Source of the DNA: Annulohypoxylon bovei var. microspora | Taxonomy: Eukaryota > Ascomycota > Sordariomycetes > Xylariales > Hypoxylaceae | NCBI GenBank assembly: GCA_022836615.1 | Contig: MU405348.1 | Location: forward strand, 1 to 64,000 | Length of the DNA: 64,000 bases | Reading direction: 5' to 3' | Shown: positions 10,409 through 22,201 of the stretch, piece by piece | Layout of the letters: every line of letters starts with the position of its first letter | How positions within the stretch are numbered: the first letter of the stretch is position 1 | Made by a program: the position numbers and the translations under genes | The notes under the pieces: model-generated | Told to the model about the DNA's origin: nothing | Databases searched by the model: none | What the model saw: the letters and a program-made list of their open reading frames with translations, nothing else

Positions 10409-12723
10409 ATGCCGAGAGAAGTTACGAGTTCGCAGCCGGAATGGCATACGCCGCCGCCTCAGTGCGGACGACGTCTACCGCCCATTCTTTTGGACGAGAT
10501 TGCGATCAAAGATCCAGGGCGTGTGCTCTATTCGATTGCGAAGACAGATAACATGCAAGACGGCTTTCGAGATATCAACTACAAGATAGTTGCAAATGCA
10601 GTCAATCGCTGTGCTCACTGGCTTAAACAAACGCTTGGAGCGGATAAGTCTCGGGTCTTCTGTTACTTGGGACCCCTTGACCTACGATATATTATTCTCG
10701 TCATGGCTGCTCCAAAGGTGGGGCATACTGTAAGTCATCTTCTCTGGTGTTGAGCCTTCTGCTGATGATGGAATTAAAGGCCTTCTTCACCTCCCACAGG
10801 AATAGTCTCGAGGCTCACATATCGTTGGTCAAACGAACTGGCTGTTCTGCCTTGCTTCTCTCAAAAGAACCTCTGCCTATTGCTCGCCATATTTTGGACG
10901 GTTGGCCGATGGAAAATGTTACGACCCCAGATTTAGACTATTTTCTGGACGAACAATTAGTCGAAGTCATTCCTTTTCAGAAAACCTTCGAAGAAGTCAG
11001 AGATGAGCCATTCTGCATTCTCCATACATCTGGATCTACCGGCATTCCTAAGCCCGTGCCTATCACATATGGGTCATATGGTGGTATGGATTCCCAGCTT
11101 ATGATCCCATCTCTCGGCCATAAACCAACATTTTTGAATTACGTCCAGGGGAAAAGGGTGTTCTTCGCTCTTCCGGTATTTCACGCTGCAAGTCTCAACT
11201 GGACTGTAGGAATCGCCTTGTTCGCCGGAGTTACTTGTGTGTTGCCTCCTCCAATGCCGCTCACTGCTGATCTGGCCAGCCAAGTATTCCAATATTCCCA
11301 ATCCTACGGCGCAGTAATGGCGCCCTCTCTTGTCATCGACTGCTATAACAACGACACCTACTGCGTGAGGATGCTTCAGGGCCTCAAGTTTATCGTCTAT
11401 GGAGGCGGGATGCTTCCAGAAGAGATCGGAGATGTCCTCTGCCAGAGGATTAGACTGACAACTCTGATGGGATCTTGCGAGACGGCGCTACTTCCTCATC
11501 AGATGCTCGACGACCCTCAGGATTGGGAGTACATTTCGCTAAGCCCATGTCTCGGCTATAAATTTAGAGATGATCGTGACGGGTTAGGCAATCTGACCAT
11601 CGTGAAACAAAAGATGTATGAGCTATACCAAGGCGTCTTCTCGACATTTCCGCAGAAGGAAGAACATGTCTTAGGCGATTTATTCGAACCCCATCCCCTC
11701 AAGCCTGGGTTGTGGCGCTTCAGAGCAAGAGCAGACGACATCATATCTTTCACCACAGCAGAGAAGCTAAATCCTTCCACGATGGAGAGTACTATTCAGG
11801 CGAATCCACTTGTCAAGTCGGCAGTCATTGGTGGTCAAGGCCAGTTTCAGGCGTCCCTCCTCCTTGAACCACGTGAATACCCCAAAAACGCCACGGACGA
11901 GCAGGCTTTTCTCGACCAGGTATGGCCGAGCATTGTTCAGGCCAACCGTGACTGCCCAGCCCACGGCCGAATCATGAAGGGCTTTGTGATGCTGACAGAT
12001 CCTGCAAAGCCTCTCCCCCGCGCGAGTAAGGACACCGTGCAACGGCATGCGGTTTTCAAACTTTATGAGGCAGAATGGAAGTCCCTTTATGAACGCCTAG
12101 CTCGGGTTAACCAGACTTTGAAAAAATCTACGCTGCAGCCACCTGCCTCTTCTGGAAAGCCTCGTAGCAATCTGAGCGAAACTGATAATGACATCGTATT
12201 ATCTGATAAGATGATCTTCGCAATTGAGGCTATCGTCGAGCAAAAAGTTTCAGCAGCTCTTGAACGGTTCGCATCTGCACTGCTGGCAGCCGCTAGTCAG
12301 GTTCATCCTACAGGTTCATCCGCCTCTTACTCTGCTGTACAAGAAGCGAAGTCTTCGGCGAGGGGGGTAGCTTCTTCAGAAGGAATCGACAATGGTGCCA
12401 TCATCATTCCGAGTATGACGGACGCCCTCACCGTACAACCTAATGACTTTACAAAACGAGTGAACGGCTATGCAAAAAAGTCGGCCGATGGACAGCTACG
12501 CCGGATAATCTATGACACACTCGCTGAAAATCTCGAACTTGACGATCTCAAGGATGATACCAATCTCTTTAAATTTGGGCTTGATAGCCTTCAAATTATT
12601 TCCCTACTCAATGCGATCAATGCGTTCATTGTTAAGTCCGAGCAGCCAGTAGACCTTATTCAGGCTCAAGTTATCTACTCGAACCCAACTGTCGCGAAGT
12701 TAGTAGCAGTAGTTGTCAAGTAA
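10409..12723 (+). CDS. NRPS-like adenylation-thiolation (A-T) enzyme without release domain
   Basis: Two exons, 10409-10729 and 10780-12723, join in phase to 754 aa. The A domain shows LHTSGSTGIPKPVPIT (A3, about residue 188), FFALPVFHAASLNW (A4-like), LMGSCETALLPHQ (A5 region), GLWRFRARADDIISFTTAEK (A7/A8 region) and LPRASKDTVQR (A10). A Ser/Ala-rich linker of more than 100 residues follows. The carrier domain ends the protein with LFKFGLDSLQIISLL, Ser about 710 being the phosphopantetheine site. Fungal adenylate-forming reductases and LysN-like proteins normally continue into a ~400-residue thioester reductase; this frame stops about 40 residues after the carrier serine and no reductase-like frame follows. 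It would load a carboxylic acid onto its carrier and hand it to a separate partner. Substrate is unknown. Confidence 0.85.
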
Positions 12724-13269
12724 TGAAGATATCAGGAATAATCTTGCCATAGTTTGTATTTATTCAATAAAACCGGCGTAACTTTGTCTACGTTATAGAT
12801 TCCAGGTACTGACTGACCACCATGATAAATCTGCCTCGTATTACTTGCGTGGCTTTCCCTCCGAGTCTTTCACACATCTTACGACAATGACCCTAGAAAT
12901 CTGGGCTGCTCTCACACTCCCCCGGAGCTTGGATATGTAGTTGATCTAGTTCTAATCCCTGAAGGGTCCTAGAATTTGGCGTGATCGCTATAGTCACATT
13001 TAAAATAAACTAACCTATATCACGTTGATGATTGAACTGTGTTGCTATGGGGGAGGCCAATACTTTGGCTCTCTTATTGAGTAGGTGGCATCATTGTTAC
13101 TCAATCTTAAGAATAAAAAGAATCACTGCTTAATCTAGAACTATACGATCTCTCTGGCCTTTTATTATTATTTTGAATTATTAACTATAGTGGAGGTGTC
13201 GCCAACTGCCAATCTAAAAGACAATAGTCTTAGGGTAGGCAGCAGGCGGAGGACACTATTTAATACCGC
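12724..13269. other. Convergent spacer
   Basis: About 545 AT-leaning bases lie between the stops of the A-T gene and the regulator gene. There is no open frame resembling a reductase or thioesterase, which matters because the A-T enzyme lacks one. A polyadenylation-like ttcaataaaa lies near 12764. Confidence 0.6.
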
Positions 13270-15728
13270 TCAGGGGTCCGGATAGGAGATGGTTTCTCCA
13301 GAAGGGCCGGTGTTCATGCTTAAGATCCAATCTAAATCAAACCAGGCGCTCACATCACCAAGTTCCATATAGAACGAGCTTGGTTCGAAATCATACTGGC
13401 TCCTGTCTCTATTAGTACCATATTGATCGTTAGTATTGGTCCCACTTATATTTCCAAGTATAGATATTGCATGTGTTGGGTCACAGCCATGATCATCTCG
13501 CGATAAGCTCTGCAAAGGCAAGCTCGGTGAAGTGTGTAGCTCTGAAGCTTTAGCTTCCGTCGTACTAGAACTGCTTTCCTCCACTCTCCAAGTATGTGAA
13601 GTCATCTGAAAAAGTCGATCGAACTTTTCCACGGCGTCGGCTGCTACACTCCAGGTTTTACCAAGGAACGTGAGAATTGTCTTGCAGGCGGCAGCGTTGC
13701 GTGAAAAGGTTTCTAGGGAAGTTTCGTTCTTGATCTGAGGTTGGGCCCAGAGGCAGTAGACGAACGTTATACCACTGACGAAGACGGTATGTGCCGTTAA
13801 CCAGCTGTTGGTAAGCTTAGAGAAACGGTGAAGATCGGAGTATATCATAACAGTCTTGACCGCACTGTTATAACATATCTTCCACGACTCGATGGTTGGC
13901 TGGGGAATCGCAGGTGATGGCCTATGTAAAAGCATTAGGTTATGGTGGTACTTGAGCTCGAGGCTTCGGGTGATGATATCCGTAGAACTGCGGTGGGATT
14001 TCCACTTAAGATGGGCGAAAACCTCATCGATAATATCATCACAGCTCGCGTGCGCTCTCCTTTGCCATGTAACCAGATCTGTCGGCCACGGGAAACGTTC
14101 GGGAGTATTGACAACTCGATGAAGCATCAGCTTGATCTCAGCGACTATACGATCAAGGCGGAGCGAGTAATGCGCTGCAGCATATTGGGAACCGTCTATC
14201 CGTGGCCTTTTGGGATCGTTGTCTTCGGACGGGCTATCACTAGTTGGGATCACCACCGCGTCCTTATTCTGTCCTGTCGAGGTCCGGTATGAAAGACTCC
14301 CCTCGCCTGGAAATTCGACATCAATAGCTTCATCACGGAGAGTTAGTGGACGGCCTAATATGACACCCAAATTTCTATCAATGGAATACGCAGACCAGAA
14401 TATTGCACCCCTAATGTTCTTGCGGTGGATCATACATCTATATTCGCCAGGGGACATTTCAGGCACGCTTTCGATCCAGCGTCTCTGGAAGCCTAGATCT
14501 AGGCAGCTAGCAATAATAGTCGAGTTTAGAAACCATGCGTTAGGTCCATTTTCGAAATAGAAACTTGACAGTATCAGGAGAAGCATGATCTGCAATCCTT
14601 CCATAGAATCGTGTAGCGATAATCCAAGACTACCGATACGAGCTTGCGCAGTTGCAAGATACCTATCGGATGAGAAGTCTGCGGACAGCCGCGTTTCCAA
14701 TATTCGAGCACCGAGTGCAATTATGAGAAATATCTGGACAGAATATATTGGGGCTATGGCGGATTCGATATCTGAAAGTTGCGGCATCTGCTGGGGGTTA
14801 AGGGCGCGTGATCGCTTAGTGTAGAGAATCTCAAGGTGGTCGAACACGACATCCTCATCTATGAATGGGTGAAGCGGATGATGTGTTTCAAAGTACGCAT
14901 CGACGAAATGCTGCAAATCCACATCGGAAGTCCAATCCGGGGGGAAAGGTTGAGGCTGTGGTGCGTGTTGGGAGTTGACTGCTCCAGATGTCACCCAGCT
15001 AGTTGCTAGCCCTTGGGACTGAGGTATTGTCGAGAATATCATACGAGCAAAAGGGACACAGGATGATGGCCCTAGATATTTGGATTCTCTGGAGTTAGCG
15101 AGGGAAAGCAATCCAACTTCATGGGCTAGGGCGTCGCTGGGTGCAATTTGTGCCGAAGTAGACGGGTTAACAATGGTGCCACCGGATGAGGAAGCCTGTT
15201 GATGAGCGTCATATAGATTATGCGCCCCTGGTCCAATTCCTGGGCTGTCAAGACTGACACCAAATTCCTCTGTTGATCTCGGTTTATCGACAGTGAGTGC
15301 TTGACTAACATGAGAACCTGCCGTGTCTAACGTAAGCTTGCTAGGAACGGATATCTTTGCTAGTTCCTCGGGGGCCACTCGATGCAGAGTATCTTCAAGC
15401 AGCCGCAGGCGCGCTTCAATCTGATTTATGTAGCTATACAAGGCACAGTCAGCAACCTAAGCAAAAACATCATTTTTCTAGCACCGGCGGTTTTGTACCT
15501 AACGACGTCTGGGTTATTGCTGAGATGGGTGCGGATGCATACATGTCCGGCTCTGGCGCAATTTCCACAGGAAGGCACATGATCGTCGCATCGAATCTTC
15601 TGTCGACGGCATCTAGCACAGCTGGTCCCCTTCTTACGACCAGTTATCTGCGGCTGGGGAACAGCTGACGAGACAATTTCGACGGCCGTATCCCCGTTAC
15701 CGGCATGGGAGCCGACGGTTAGGTCCAT
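13270..15728 (-). CDS. Zn2Cys6 transcription factor with fungal-specific regulatory domain
   Basis: Two exons, 15728-15499 and 15433-13270, join in phase to 797 aa. The binuclear zinc cluster uses Cys 37, 40, 47, 54, 57 and 64 (CARCRRQKIRC, then SCGNC and HVC). The segment YINQIEARLRLLEDTL after the splice junction is a dimerisation-type coiled coil. The middle region carries the fungal transcription factor domain (HFVDAYFETHHPLHPFIDED and a long helical part with FWSAYSIDRNLGVILGRPL). The C-terminus is acidic and polar. It is convergent with the A-T gene and closes the accessory block, so it may be the local pathway regulator; this is inference from position. Confidence 0.92.
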
Positions 15729-15952
15729 ATAGGTTGAGTCCTGCTACCTTGTATAATCATCCTGATTCCTCTCGTCACGCGAATAGTATAATGATGCCGT
15801 ATAACAGGAAGTGAGGTGGACCAAAGCCGAACCTATTTACATACATAAGTGAGGTTAATCGGTCGGGAGCAGCTTCGGGTTATGCCCGTCTACAACCGAG
15901 AAGAGACGTCCGCGAATGGATATCCCCACCGAGCTAAGAAGAAGTTTGAACC

Positions 15953-15961
15953 CGGTTACCG
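15953..15961. promoter_or_regulatory. CGG-N3-CCG palindrome (possible Zn2Cys6 site)
   Basis: The string cggttaccg sits 225 bases upstream of the regulator ATG. Inverted CGG triplets with a short spacer are a known binding pattern of Zn2Cys6 proteins, so autoregulation is possible. A 9-bp match can easily occur by chance. Confidence 0.25.
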
Positions 15962-16049
15962 GCATTTGACCGAAGGAACTATTTTGGCGTCTAGTCCGAC
16001 AAGTCAGGCGTATAGAATGGCATCCATTAGCTTAAGTGGCATCTCGAAC

Positions 16050-16083
16050 GTGTAGTTTAGGTGTAGTTTAGGTGTAGTTTAGG
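16050..16083. repeat. 11-bp tandem repeat, three copies
   Basis: The unit gtgtagtttag is repeated three times in a row without change in the spacer upstream of the LeuRS gene. Confidence 0.8.
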
Positions 16084-16424
16084 GGTTGATTAAATTAAGC
16101 CACAACGTAAGAGCGTGAATAACTTTAGGTAGTTGTTATACACATCTCTAATATATATCGTCTATTAAGGCCCAAAGCTAATGCTATATTATGTTGATGC
16201 TTCATTATAGTGTGTTACTGAAGGAAGATATTGTCCAAGTTAAAAACTTTTGTCCCTACTGGGGCATTAGAAAAATTTGTTAAAAGGGATTACCTATAAG
16301 CGCTTAATGTTTGTTTAATGCATAATAATGTTAGGGTATGCTGTGATATTACTTTAAAAGTACTTACCCCTCTGCCTCCCGTGCCCCTCCATCCCGCCTG
16401 CTTGTGTAAAAGAAAAAAAGGTTA

Positions 16425-16430
16425 TGACTC
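16425..16430 (+). promoter_or_regulatory. Partial GCN4/CPC1-like site upstream of LeuRS
   Basis: TGACTC followed by T (consensus TGACTCA) lies about 110 bases before the LeuRS ATG. Cross-pathway control regulates many aminoacyl-tRNA synthetase genes in fungi, but a six-base partial match is weak evidence. Confidence 0.2.
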
Positions 16431-16540
16431 TTAACTTAACTTTTGCATTGGTTGAATTAATTATTTCTCTCTCTAACTCATCTGTCAACCTTTCAACCAA
16501 GAACGTCAAACAACGACACTGGGGATAGGGTACGACCACC

Positions 16541-19500
16541 ATGGCCGATCCCGTTAAGACCATGGAGGGTCTTCAAAATACAACCCTCAAAGACCTTAAA
16601 GGTAAAGTATAACGCTTCTATTCTTTATCTTCTCGCGCGCTCCGTCTGACAGTAGTTTGGAGGCACTGAAAAGCGAGACTCTTTAATCGCCTATGAAAAG
16701 AAATGTCAGCAGGAATGGGAGGAACAGCGTCTCTTCGATGCCAATCCGCCCTCCACTACCGAGATACCTCTTCACTCTATCACCGCTGCCGAGTTGCGAG
16801 AGAAGTTTCCAAAGTTCTTCGGAACCATCGCTTTCCCCTACACAAATGGACGTCTCCATGTCGGCCACGCCTTTTCCTTCAGCAAGGTCGAGTTCCATGT
16901 CGGTTACCTTCGCATGAAGGGTATCAATGTCTTGTGGCCACAGGGTTACCATTGTACAGGTCTACCCATCAAGGCATCTGCCGATAAGCTGTACAAGGAA
17001 GTTCAGATGTTTGGTCAGGAGTTCGAGAAATATAAAGAGGATGAGGAGTCCATCATCCAGACCGTTGCCAGCCCAGCCCAGAGAGAGAGGGAGGACGTTA
17101 CCAAGTTTACGGCTAAAAAGGGCAAGGCTGCCGCCAAGTCGGTCAAGATGAAGTACCAATTCCAGATCATGCAAGCCATGGGTATCCCGCTCCAACAAAT
17201 ACATCTGTTCGCCGATTCAGCCTACTGGCTCGAGTACTTTCCTCCCCTCTGCAAGCTTGACCTTAGCAACTTCGGCAGCAGGATTGATTGGAGGCGACAG
17301 TTCGTCACGACAGATGCGAACCCATACTTCGACGCATTCGTTCGCTGGCAGATGATCCGACTAAAGGAGCTTAACAAGATCAAGTACGGGAAACGCCACA
17401 CAATTTATTCCATCAAGGACGGTCAACCTTGTATGGATCACGACAGGAGCGAAGGTGAGGGTGTCAACCCACAATTATACGTAGCAATCAAGATGCAAGT
17501 TCTCGAGTTCTCTTCGAAAGCCCAAGAGGCACTCCAAGGAAAGCTGCCCGAAGATGCTAAAGTGTTCCTTGTTCCGGCAACCTTACGAGCAGAGACAATG
17601 TATGGACAAGTTGCTTGCTTCGTTGCGCCTAAGGTTACCTACGGTATCTATGAAGCTGCCCCTAATGAGTACTATGTTATGACCGAAAAGGCTGCCAAGA
17701 ACATGGCCCACCAGGAAATATTCGCCGAAGAAGGTGTTATCAAGAAGGCATATGATATCCAGGGCTCAATGCTCATTGGCACTTTGGTGAATGCCCCCCT
17801 TAGCTTCCACAAGGGTGGCGTCCGGGTTCTTCCCATGGAGTCAATTCTCGAGACCAAGGGGACGGGCGTGGTGACGTGCGTACCATCGGACTCCCCCGAT
17901 GACTACGCCACAATCACAGATTTGGCTAAGAAAGCAGAGTATTATAAGATCAACAAGGAGTGGGCAGAGCTAGAAATCAAACCCATCATTAGGACACCCA
18001 CGTCTGATCTACTTGCCCTCGAACTAGTTAAAAAATTGAAGATCGCCTCTCCGAAAGATGCTAAGCAACTGAAGGAGGCTAAGGAAATAGCGTACAAGGA
18101 GGGCTTCTACCAGGGTCATATGCTCGTAGGAGATTTCAAGGGCGAGAAGGTAGCCGATGCGAAACCTAAAGTTCGAGCGCAGCTGATTGAGGCTGGCCTT
18201 GCCTTCGAATATGCAGAGCCCGAAAACAAGGTCGTCAGCAGAAGTGGAGACGAATGTACAGTGGCTCTCATGGAGCAGTATTATATCGACTACGGAGAAG
18301 AATCATGGCGCGCCATTACCACTGAATACGTTGAGAACAAGGACGGAAATGGTCTTAACACTTATTCGAACGACGCTCGTAACGCGTTCATGGGAGTGCT
18401 TGATTGGCTCAAGCAATGGGCGTGCGCGAGGACATATGGCCTCGGCTCAAAACTTCCCTGGGCCCCGGAGTTTCTAGTGGAAAGTTTGAGCGACTCAACA
18501 GTCTACATGAGTTACTATACGGTAGCTCATTACCTCCACAGTGACATATTCGGACGAGAAAAGGGCATTGGTAACATCACGCCGGACCAGATGGTTGACG
18601 AGGTTTGGGATTACCTCTTTTGCCGCACCGAGCTTACAGATGATGTCCTAGCCAAGTCAAAGATTTCCAAAGAGACTCTCGAGGCGATGCGTCGTGAGTT
18701 TGAATACTTTTACCCCCTGGACTTGAGAGTGAGCGGCAAGGATCTTATCAACAACCACCTTACTTTTGCTCTCTACAACCACATCGCGCTCTTCCCTAGG
18801 GAATACTGGCCCAGGTCTATCAGAGTGAATGGTCATCTCCAGCTCAATGGTGAGAAGATGTCTAAGAGTACTGGCAACTTTATGACCCTAGACGATGGTA
18901 AACTGACGTCCCATGTACCACTACATAGCCGCTGCTAACTTAAATATAGTTGTGAAGAAATTTGGTGCCGACGCCTCCCGAATCGCTCTGGCCGATGCTG
19001 GAGACACGATTTCGGATTCCAATTTCGTCGAGGATGTCGCCGATAGTACCATGTAAGCTACTTGCGTACAGTTATGGTCGACCGATTGCCTAGCTAACAA
19101 ATTATTATTTTAGCCTCCGACTACACTCTCTAAGAGAATGGTGTGAGGAAGTCTCTAAGAGCCAAGATCTCCGGGACGAGAAAAATGATTTCGAAGATGC
19201 ACTATTTGACAACGAAATCAACACGCTGGTGCAAGAAGCCAAGCGTCATTACGAGGACACAAACTACAAGATGGCCCTAAAGTCGGCCTTCTATGATCTC
19301 ATCAACGCTAAGGACATATACAGGTCAACCTGTGTGGCAGCAGGAATCACAATGAACAGGTCTCTGGTCTTCAAATATATAAGGCTGCAAGCCCTGTCCC
19401 TGACGCCAATTGCCCCGCACTGGTCCGAGTACATCTGGCTTGAGGTACTTCACGAAACCCAAACGGTACAACTGGCTCGGTGGCCCGAAGTGCCAGAAGC

Positions 19501-20071
19501 TAACGCCAGCCTTACGGCGGCCCGTGCCTACGCGCTAGCGACGCAATCTAACATCACGTCGGCAGAGTCGGCGCAGGTAAAGAAGATGGCTAAGGGAAAG
19601 CAGATGAGCTTCGACCCCAAAAAGCCCAAGAGACTGACGATTTACATAACTAAAGAGTTCCCCAAGTGGCAGAACGAGTGCATCGAGCTAGTAAAAGAGA
19701 CGTGGGATCCGACGACCATGACGCAGAAGTGCACTGACAAGGAGCTTAGCGGCCGAGTCGCCAAAATAGGCAAGGTGAAGGAAGCTATGCCGTTTGTGCA
19801 GCGTCTGAAGAAGCGTCTCCGCGATGGAGAGCCGGCTAGCGCCGTGATGGAACGCAAATTGGCCTTCGACGAGTCCAAGACGGTCGTAGCCATGGTACCT
19901 AGTCTTAAGCGGGTAGCAGGTCTATCAGCCATCAATGTCTTGTTAGTGACCGAAGGCAGCAAGACGGGCACTGATCTCCTCCACGGAGGTGAGATGGAAA
20001 CCAAGTCCCCTTTTGCCGAACAAGCGGTGCCGGGCCAACCGTCATTCTTGTTCGAGAATATTGAGGCGTAG
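16541..20071 (+). CDS. Leucyl-tRNA synthetase, cytosolic
   Basis: Four exons (16541-16601, 16663-18897, 18950-19052, 19114-20071) join in phase to 1118 aa, the expected size of the eukaryotic cytosolic enzyme. It charges tRNA-Leu with leucine. The class I signature HVGHAF begins about residue 86, after GTIAFPYTNGRLHVGH, and the KMSKS loop is intact at about 752-756 (NGEKMSKSTGN). Between them lies the CP1 editing region with TLRAETMYGQ and GTGVVTCVPSDSPDDY. The C-terminal helical tRNA-binding part and archaeal/eukaryal-type extension follow the third intron. The first exon is only 20 codons; its start MADPVKTMEGLQNTTLKDLKG joins to TEKRDSLIAYE, as in other fungal LeuRS. There is no mitochondrial presequence. 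Confidence 0.96.
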
Positions 20072-20499
20072 TAGGTCGAATAATAGATAGATTCATGTCA
20101 CCTCCAAATCGGGGATCCTCGGCAATCCTCGGCCCGTGATTGCGTTCCGGCGACTTTAAATACATGCGTTTTTTACAAAGTGGTTCGCCGTATTCCATAT
20201 AGGAAGCTTCTTTTCCGGGTTTATAATCCACTACTCTTTCATCATCAGGCCGGGAAAAAGAAAACCGAAGAAAAGTATCCGATAACGGACATTAGGTATT
20301 TTCTAATCGAGGGTTAAGAATTTTAAGAAGGTAGCTTCGATGTATTTCCCCGTTTTCGTCTTTTCTTGGGTTTCCTGTTCTCGTTCTCAACTTACCTAAG
20401 TATCTACCTAGTTTTGCTATTTCCTTTTTTTTTTTCCCCACCACCGGCATTCGTCATCGACCCTAAGATCGACTCCGGGAAACGACCCCGCGAATTAAG
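20072..20499. other. Promoter region of the dehydrogenase gene
   Basis: About 430 bases between two same-strand genes. A pyrimidine-rich tract (about 20420-20440, ending in a run of T then cccc) lies 60 bases before the ATG, as is frequent in fungal promoters. No gene is seen. Confidence 0.5.
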
Positions 20500-20882
20500 A
20501 TGGCTAACAACGTGCTGAAGATTGCCGTCATCCCCGGCGATGGTATAGGGCTCGAGGTGATGCCATATGGCGTCCGATGTCTAGAGGCTGCAGCTAAAGT
20601 GTTCGGCATTTCGCTAACATTCGAGACTTTCGACTTTGCTAGTTGTGCCTTTTACCAGAAACATGGGGACATGCTTCCGCAGGACTGGAAGGAGACGCTT
20701 CTAGGTTTCGACGCCATCTATTTTGGTGCCGTTGGTATGCCAGATCTTGTCCCGGATGAAGTATCATTATGGGGAAGCCTGTTGAAGTTTAGGCGTGAAT
20801 TCGACCAGTATATCAACCTCCGCCCATGCCGGCTATTGGCTGGGGTCAAGTGCCCTCGTGCGTATATCCTTGCCTATTACTA

Positions 20883-20919
<37 letters not shown>

Positions 20920-21707
20920 ATATACGTATCATCGGCTTAACCCACTGACAACGGGTGCTCGAAGTGGCCGACCGGAAACCTGGAGATATTGACTTCTGGA
21001 TCGTCCGTGAAAACACCGAGGGCGAATATAGTAGCATCGGCGGTAAGATTTTCGAAGGTACCGACAGGGAGACGGTGGTCCAGGAGACTGTCATGACGCG
21101 GACCGGCGTCGACAGGGTACTTCGCTACGCCTTTGATCTTGCGCAGAGCCGGCCGCGGAAGCGACTCACGAGCGCAACGAAGAGTAACGGAATAAGCATC
21201 ACGATGCCGTACTGGGATTCGCGAGTTCGCGAGATGGCTCTCAACTACCCTGATATAAACGTGGACAAGTACCACATCGATATCCTCACTGCCCACTTCG
21301 TTCAGAGACCCAACATATTTGACGTGGTTGTCGGGAGCAACTTGTTTGGAGATATCTTGTCTGACTTGGGCCCCGCTTGCACCGGCACGATTGGAATCGC
21401 GCCGTCGGGGAACATCAACCCGGATCGGCAGTTCCCAAGCCTTTTCGAGCCCGTCCACGGGAGCGCGCCAGACATCGCCGGCAAAGGTATCGCGAACCCG
21501 ATCGGCATGATATGGGCCGGCCAAATGATGCTACAACACTTCGGCTACCAGGATGCTGCCGCCGCTATGCTTCAGGCTATCGAGAAGGTTCTAGCAGGGG
21601 GCGACGCGACTGTCATCACCGCCGACATGGGTGGCAAAGGGACGACCAAGAGTCTAGGAGAGGCCATCGAGAGCGAGATCCTTTCTGCAAAGAAGGGGAG
21701 CTCTTAG
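20500..21707 (+). CDS. Tartrate / D-malate dehydrogenase-type beta-decarboxylating dehydrogenase
   Basis: Two exons, 20500-20857 and 20965-21707, join in phase to 366 aa. The family oxidises and decarboxylates 2-hydroxyacids with NAD and a divalent metal. Visible are the N-terminal nucleotide-binding stretch KIAVIPGDGIGLEVMP, FDAIYFGAVGMPDLVPD, the Arg-rich substrate region LLKFRREFDQYINLRPCRLL, IVRENTEGEYSSIGG, the metal-binding Asp segment NLFGDILSDLGP and LFEPVHGSAPDIAGKGIANP. WIVRENTEGEYSSIGG and the absence of isocitrate-specific features favour tartrate/D-malate dehydrogenase over isopropylmalate dehydrogenase. The junction gives CPLADRKPGD, matching the family. The intron contains a CT microsatellite. 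Confidence 0.9.
20886..20916. repeat. CT dinucleotide microsatellite in an intron
   Basis: An uninterrupted run of about 15 TC/CT units lies in the 107-nt intron of the dehydrogenase gene, well away from both splice sites. Confidence 0.95.
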
Positions 21708-22201
21708 CCTTACCTACGCCACTATTTTGACCAGCGTAAAAGACAACCCGAGAAGGAGAAAATGAGGTATAGAATTTCATAATCATTTCTATGCTTGGCT
21801 ATTTTATTGGTAGCAGTACGTTGTCTCCAAGTTATAATCACATAGGTAAATAAAGAACACAATTATTTTTGTCACCTTGAATCTTTACTACTTAGGAATT
21901 TAGCCCCCGAGGGAAGGCTAGCAGGTAAGTACAGCAGGTAAGTACGTAAATACTTTCGATCTGTGCTTCAAATCTGTGATGGATTGAAAACCTGCCTACT
22001 GCATAAAACCGCACAAACAGAGTGCCCAGATGCCATAAGTTGAAACACTATATGGTCTGTTTACAGCATAGTGATCTTAATCTCAACATAGGTATTCAAG
22101 GCCATGTGGGCAGAATAGGCTGTGTCACAATATACCCGCGCAATACAATGCTTCGCGTGTGATTCATGTTCACGACCGAATGAATCTGGAGCACATTGCG
22201 A
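21708..22201. other. Convergent spacer
   Basis: About 490 AT-rich bases lie between the 3' ends of the dehydrogenase and the cyanovirin-like gene. A near-direct repeat (agcaggtaagtac twice, about 21929-21953) is present. No gene is seen. Confidence 0.55.

Larger units (their letters stand above)
15729..16540. other. Divergent spacer between the regulator and LeuRS
   Basis: About 810 bases hold both promoters. Two items stand out and are listed separately: a CGG-N3-CCG motif at 15953 and a three-copy 11-bp tandem repeat at 16050. The rest is AT-rich without an open frame of merit. Confidence 0.6.

Noticed and set aside
12724..13269. Possible split-off reductase or thioesterase for the A-T enzyme
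   Set aside because: All three plus-strand frames are closed by many stops and show no family motif.
20937..21524. 195-codon minus-strand frame opposite the dehydrogenase
   Set aside because: Shadow of the conserved dehydrogenase exon, with no independent features.
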